Of a DNA stretch of 9,045 bases, positions 6,606 to 9,045 are shown piece by piece (positions within the stretch are counted from its first letter, which is position 1; every line of letters begins with the position of its first letter). The stretch covers positions 1 to 9,045 of the forward strand of contig JAISBK010000172.1 of NCBI GenBank assembly GCA_031266255.1, in the 5' to 3' direction. The notes beneath the pieces are model-generated. The model searched no databases and had not been told where the DNA came from. It worked only from the letters and a program-made list of their open reading frames with translations. Position numbers and translations under genes: made by a program. The DNA is from Treponema sp. (GTDB lineage: Bacteria > Spirochaetota > Spirochaetia > Treponematales > Breznakiellaceae).

Positions 6606-7396
6606 ACAAATTCAATATATCCTATATGCAACGTACCATTTGAAGGGATGAAAATCTTTCCCGCGCTAATGGAAATTTCTACGACGGTTCCTGCATGGGT
6701 TTCCCCTTGCGGGTATAGGATAACCTTGTATTGGCCTTCAGGGGGAAGAACCCGGTAGGATGAGGCGAGGTCAAAAAACAAGCCTCCTGCCCCAGGCGTG
6801 GGGACTATACCCCTCAGATCTATGGCCACATTCTTGCCTAGGGCTGCCCGGGCCCGGGCAAAATCCCCGGCTCCTATGGCAGCGCGGATACTGCTTGAGC
6901 TTATCGGTAAAGCCCCTTCTTCCACCGGAGGAACCACCTCAGTAGTGATCCCCCGCGCTGCATTCATCGTGCTGATACAAGCTGCATCCGTATCAAGCTG
7001 GTATCCACAACGAAAATTACTCCCAATGGCCAAATACGCAAGCTTCCCCCGGGCTATCAAGACTTCCATAAATTCCCGTCCTTTTAGTGTACTGAAATTT
7101 CCTGAAAAGTCAATGAGAATTGTCTGTAAAACCCCCAAGGCTTCAAAGATGGCCAGCTTCTGGGAAAGACTGACAATATCCCCCCTATAGGTTTGGGGGT
7201 TTAAGATTCGCTTAGGGCTCTGCCGAAAGGTGAGTACCGTAGACATGAGGCCCTGCTGGACAACTTTGCTTATCAACGCTTGGTGTCCCCGATGTACCCC
7301 GTCAAAAACCCCAATGGTCATGGCGGTCTCTTCATAGATACCTGGCGTCCCCCCTACCAATCCCTGCCAGTCAAGGACGCGCATAGACATATCCAT
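6596..7396 (-). CDS. ribF: RibF-type FMN adenylyltransferase with reduced riboflavin-kinase region
   Basis: A 266-residue RibF-like protein. RibF usually phosphorylates riboflavin to FMN with its C-terminal domain and adenylates FMN to FAD with its N-terminal nucleotidyltransferase domain. The N-terminal domain is well kept: TIGVFDGVHRGH (27-38) with the HxGH-type motif, GSNFRCG (125-131), and PISSSSIRAAIGAGD (164-178) matching the ISSTxIR motif. The C-terminal part (about 190-266) is only some 75 residues, shorter than the usual kinase domain, and the GxPTAN signature is not visible; RVLPPEGQYKV (215-225) is the clearest surviving piece. FAD synthesis is thus likely, riboflavin kinase activity doubtful. 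The start overlaps the truB end by 26 nt. ATGs at 7396, 7390 and 7384 are all possible; none has a strong Shine-Dalgarno, and 7384 would give MRVLDW. Confidence 0.85.
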   Translation of the reverse strand: MDMSMRVLDWQGLVGGTPGIYEETAMTIGVFDGVHRGHQALISKVVQQGLMSTVLTFRQSPKRILNPQTYRGDIVSLSQKLAIFEALGVLQTILIDFSGNFSTLKGREFMEVLIARGKLAYLAIGSNFRCGYQLDTDAACISTMNAARGITTEVVPPVEEGALPISSSSIRAAIGAGDFARARAALGKNVAIDLRGIVPTPGAGGLFFDLASSYRVLPPEGQYKVILYPQGETHAGTVVEISISAGKIFIPSNGTLHIGYIEFVTL

Positions 7397-8327
7397 AAGC
7401 CCAGGAGGTTTTCTTTTCTTTCTTTTCTATTTCTTTTATAATGCCAAGCAAGTCCCCAGCTTCACTGCAAACCCCAGCATAGGGAACGGGGGATCCCTTC
7501 TGGGGGGGACGGTGTAGGGTAGCTTCGTCAACCAGGGGATCCAAGGGTTTACCGTGGATCAGGGGCAAGACCGCTTCAGGGTTCACCACAAAATAGGGAA
7601 TCCCCAGGGCTTCCAGGATCGATTGGTCAAGAGGCCGCAACGCCTGGACAAGCAGGGGATCCGCCCCATCAAGCCCCTGAGAGACCTGCAAACCCGCAAT
7701 CCAGGTACGGTGCAAAGCAGTGAGATGTCCCCGCGATCCCGCTGCCCGGGCAATATCCCGAGCCAGTGCGCGAATATACGTACCTTTGGAGCAGTGCACC
7801 CGGATTTGGGCATGAGAACAAGTGCCTTCACGGGAAACCGCGTAGTCCCTGAGTTCCAGGGCATATACCGATACAGGCCGTTGTGGCAGCACCCCAGGTT
7901 TCCCCATCCGGGCAAGCCGGGAAGACCGTATGCCCTGTACGTGAACCGCGGAATACTCAGGCGGGGTCTGGAGTATATCCCCTCGAAACTGGGGAAGCAC
8001 TGCTTCGATTGCTTCCCAGGAAGGAATCTTCCCTTCTGCCACTACCGCTCCTTCAGGGTCAAGGGTATCGGTTTCCCTGCCAAAACAGATGGTGCCTTCA
8101 TACTGTTTATCACTCCCGGAAAACCAGGAAGCACATTTTACCGCCCTGCCCACCAGCACCAGAAGCAAGCCTGAGGCAAATTTATCCAAGGTACCGGTAT
8201 GACCGACCTTAGCGGTGGAAAAGACCCGCTTTACCTCCTCAAGAGCATCAAAAGAGGTGATTCCCGGTCTTTTATTAAGTAACAGCCAACCTGAGATATC
8301 CCTAGCCCCATACTTAGTCCTCTTCAT
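7371..8327 (-). CDS. truB: tRNA pseudouridine(55) synthase
   Basis: A 318-residue TruB, which converts uridine 55 in the T-loop of most tRNAs to pseudouridine and also acts as a tRNA folding chaperone. The catalytic motif GHTGTLDKFASGLL (42-55) carries Asp48, the same number as in E. coli; family members more often read DPxATG where this one has DKFASG. Other signatures are LLLNKRPGITSF (15-26), KQYEGTICFGRETDTLDPEG (74-93), TPPEYSAVHVQGIRSSRLAR (121-140) and CSKGTYIRALARDI (179-192). The C-terminus ends in a charged KEIEKKEKK segment encoded by an A/G-only-like tract. ATG 8327 lies inside rbfA (14-nt overlap), while the 3' end overlaps ribF by 26 nt, so all three are likely translated in a coupled way. 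The GAGG 12 nt before the start is a weak ribosome site. Confidence 0.96.
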   Translation of the reverse strand: MKRTKYGARDISGWLLLNKRPGITSFDALEEVKRVFSTAKVGHTGTLDKFASGLLLVLVGRAVKCASWFSGSDKQYEGTICFGRETDTLDPEGAVVAEGKIPSWEAIEAVLPQFRGDILQTPPEYSAVHVQGIRSSRLARMGKPGVLPQRPVSVYALELRDYAVSREGTCSHAQIRVHCSKGTYIRALARDIARAAGSRGHLTALHRTWIAGLQVSQGLDGADPLLVQALRPLDQSILEALGIPYFVVNPEAVLPLIHGKPLDPLVDEATLHRPPQKGSPVPYAGVCSEAGDLLGIIKEIEKKEKKTSWAYGYVYARP

Positions 8328-8691
8328 GGTGATCCATAACCTCGGTCCGTTGGAGATCTTCGATCTTCTTGATTAAGCCAAACCCTTCCCGGATGCTCGT
8401 ATCCTCATGGAAGCGGAGCCGGGGAGTTTGGCGTATATGCATCTGCCCTGCAAGATGACTCTGGATGAACCCTGCGGCGCTTTGCAGTCCTGCGACCCCC
8501 TTAACCAAGTCTCCGTGGGGCTTACAGTTTGAGACATACACCTCAGCCCAGGCAAAATCCCTGGACACCGAGACCCGGGTAATCGAAAGAAAGGGATGTA
8601 CCCGTGGATCTTTGATTTTACCTTCCACAATGAGGGCGCCGATTTTTTCTTGGATAAGACGTCCCACCCGTTCAGTTCTGTATTCCGACAT
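8314..8691 (-). CDS. rbfA: 30S ribosome-binding factor A
   Basis: A 125-residue RbfA, a small KH-fold protein that binds immature 30S subunits and helps form the 16S rRNA central pseudoknot, important in cold. The N-terminus RTERVGRLIQEKIGALI (5-21) and KIKDPRVHPFLSITRVSVSRDFAWAEVYVS (25-54) fit the family well; RQTPRLRFHEDTSIREG (87-103) is the conserved C-terminal part (family form R-x-x-P-x-L-x-F-x-x-D-x-S). Length is typical. ATG 8691 has only a weak AGG about 5 nt upstream. It is the first gene of the operon visible here; infB, which often precedes it, is not in the 354 nt to its right, so transcription probably starts in that region or enters from outside the window. Confidence 0.95.
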   Translation of the reverse strand: MSEYRTERVGRLIQEKIGALIVEGKIKDPRVHPFLSITRVSVSRDFAWAEVYVSNCKPHGDLVKGVAGLQSAAGFIQSHLAGQMHIRQTPRLRFHEDTSIREGFGLIKKIEDLQRTEVMDHHEED

Positions 8692-8865
8692 GTTGGCCTA
8701 GTCTAGCACCCTAACCAAAAATATATAAGGGGGTATTGGGGGACTGGTCCGGTACCTCCAGGAAGGGGGTCATTTTTGCCGATAAAGGCCTTATTATTTT
8801 TTAATTTTACGGAAAAATTTGAAAATGCCCTAGACAAACAAAAATGAATGTGCTATAGATCAATA

Positions 8866-8907
8866 CAAGCGGTTTTACGAATTTTGAAGAAAGTTCGTAA
8901 ACACTTG
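8866..8907. repeat. Stem-loop in the rbfA upstream region
   Basis: TTTACGAA (8874-8881) and TTCGTAAA (8894-8901) are a perfect 8-bp inverted repeat around a 12-nt loop. Outer CAAG (8866-8869) and CTTG (8904-8907) can add four pairs across a small internal loop. There is no T-run on either side. It could be an RNA structure in the rbfA leader or a protein-binding dyad. Confidence 0.5.
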
Positions 8908-8999
8908 AGCTGCAGATGAACCGGTTCTAATACCGGGGTATGATGCGGTGTATAAAAAACAGCGGTATGTTGTTATAAAAAGGTAGTAGTATTATTGTG

Positions 9000-9028
9000 A
9001 AAATAGCTTGTAAGTCATTATGTTACAA
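9000..9028 (-). promoter_or_regulatory. Weak sigma70-like promoter candidate for the rbfA operon
   Basis: On the minus strand TTGTAA (9028-9023) and TATTTT (9005-9000) are separated by exactly 17 nt, each matching four of six consensus bases. A transcript would have a leader of about 300 nt before rbfA, carrying the stem-loop at 8866-8907. Matches this weak are common in AT-rich DNA, so support is modest. Confidence 0.22.
9008..9028. promoter_or_regulatory. TTGTAA-N9-TTACAA dyad, possible operator
   Basis: TTGTAA (9008-9013) and TTACAA (9023-9028) form a perfect 6-bp inverted repeat with a 9-nt spacer, close to the size bound by dimeric helix-turn-helix regulators. The right arm is also the -35-like element of the minus-strand promoter candidate. 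No regulator gene is visible, so function is conjecture. Confidence 0.25.
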
Positions 9029-9045
9029 TGAATTGCCCTCCCCCC

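Larger units (their letters stand above)
8692..9045. other. AT-rich noncoding region upstream of rbfA
   Basis: No open frame of credible length or family resemblance is found on either strand in these 354 nt. It is more AT-rich than the flanking genes. It contains three C5 runs on the rbfA-sense strand (complements of 8729-8733, 8738-8742, 8765-8769), AT dyads, a strong stem-loop at 8866-8907, the palindrome GAACCGGTTC (8918-8927), imperfect direct repeats (8945-8959 and 8962-8981) and a TTGTAA/TTACAA dyad at 9008-9028. It most likely serves as leader or promoter region of the rbfA operon and perhaps of a gene to the right. The minus-strand frames entering from the right edge stop within 18 codons and do not look like an infB C-terminus. 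Confidence 0.7.

Noticed and set aside
7403..7408. AGGAGG on the + strand
   Set aside because: It is the complement of truB coding sequence and no + strand gene begins after it.
7554..8174. A 206-codon + strand open frame inside truB
   Set aside because: The minus-strand truB is unmistakable. The antisense translation has no family resemblance and no convincing ribosome site.
8744..8763. Inverted repeat CTGG...CCAG around GGTACC
   Set aside because: Only four pairs with a 10-nt loop, and no clear terminator or operator context.
8781..8808. AAGGCCTT palindrome followed by a T-run as a terminator
   Set aside because: The palindrome has no loop. The best foldable stem is about 4 bp, too weak to call a terminator.
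8899..8936. Possible tRNA T-arm (GGTTC near 8923-8927, with CCGG on both sides)
   Set aside because: The loop is one base too long, and no matching anticodon stem, D-arm or acceptor stem can be built upstream or downstream.
8940..8978. Tiny + strand open frame starting ATGATG
   Set aside because: Only 12 codons, with no clear ribosome binding site or recognisable peptide; expected by chance.

Overview
The window reads as bacterial chromosome, most likely from a spirochaete of the Treponema group (moderate confidence). Three things suggest this. The minus strand carries the housekeeping run rbfA-truB-ribF-rpsO-pnp-dut-lptF-lptG, a layout I associate with treponemes. The solute-binding protein has a signal peptide ending in ...WAKGG rather than a lipobox. 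Base composition is near balanced and the genes are tightly packed. No mobile element, CRISPR array, rRNA or tRNA gene was found.

Layout. Positions 1-147 hold the 3' end of a sugar-type ABC permease gene (+). After a 47-nt gap with a hairpin and T-run comes a periplasmic binding protein of the LsrB/RhaS type (195-1196, +). The permease-then-binding-protein order resembles the end of lsrACDB, but several residues known to contact autoinducer-2 are not conserved, so the ligand is open. A 115-nt intergenic region (1197-1311) with one bulged hairpin separates this unit from a convergent operon.

The minus-strand operon runs from right to left, 8691 down to 1312: rbfA (30S maturation), truB (tRNA pseudouridine 55), ribF (FAD synthesis), rpsO (ribosomal protein S15), pnp (polynucleotide phosphorylase), dut (dUTPase), lptF and lptG (the membrane pair of the Lpt lipid export machine). 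Genes overlap or lie 3-42 nt apart, so one transcript and translational coupling are likely. The one notable internal element is a perfect 11-bp hairpin with a 3-nt loop over the ribF stop codon, just before the rpsO Shine-Dalgarno; it is a candidate processing or S15 control site. The operon joins ribosome and tRNA maturation, RNA decay, nucleotide-pool cleaning and outer-membrane lipid export.

Positions 8692-9045 (354 nt) have no supportable gene. This AT-rich leader contains several dyads, C-runs on the rbfA-sense strand, and a weak promoter candidate. infB, often just upstream of rbfA, is not visible. I found no clearly new multi-gene system. The best leads are the rpsO-leader hairpin, a RibF whose riboflavin-kinase half lacks its signature motif, the hairpin in front of the binding-protein gene, and the structured rbfA leader.
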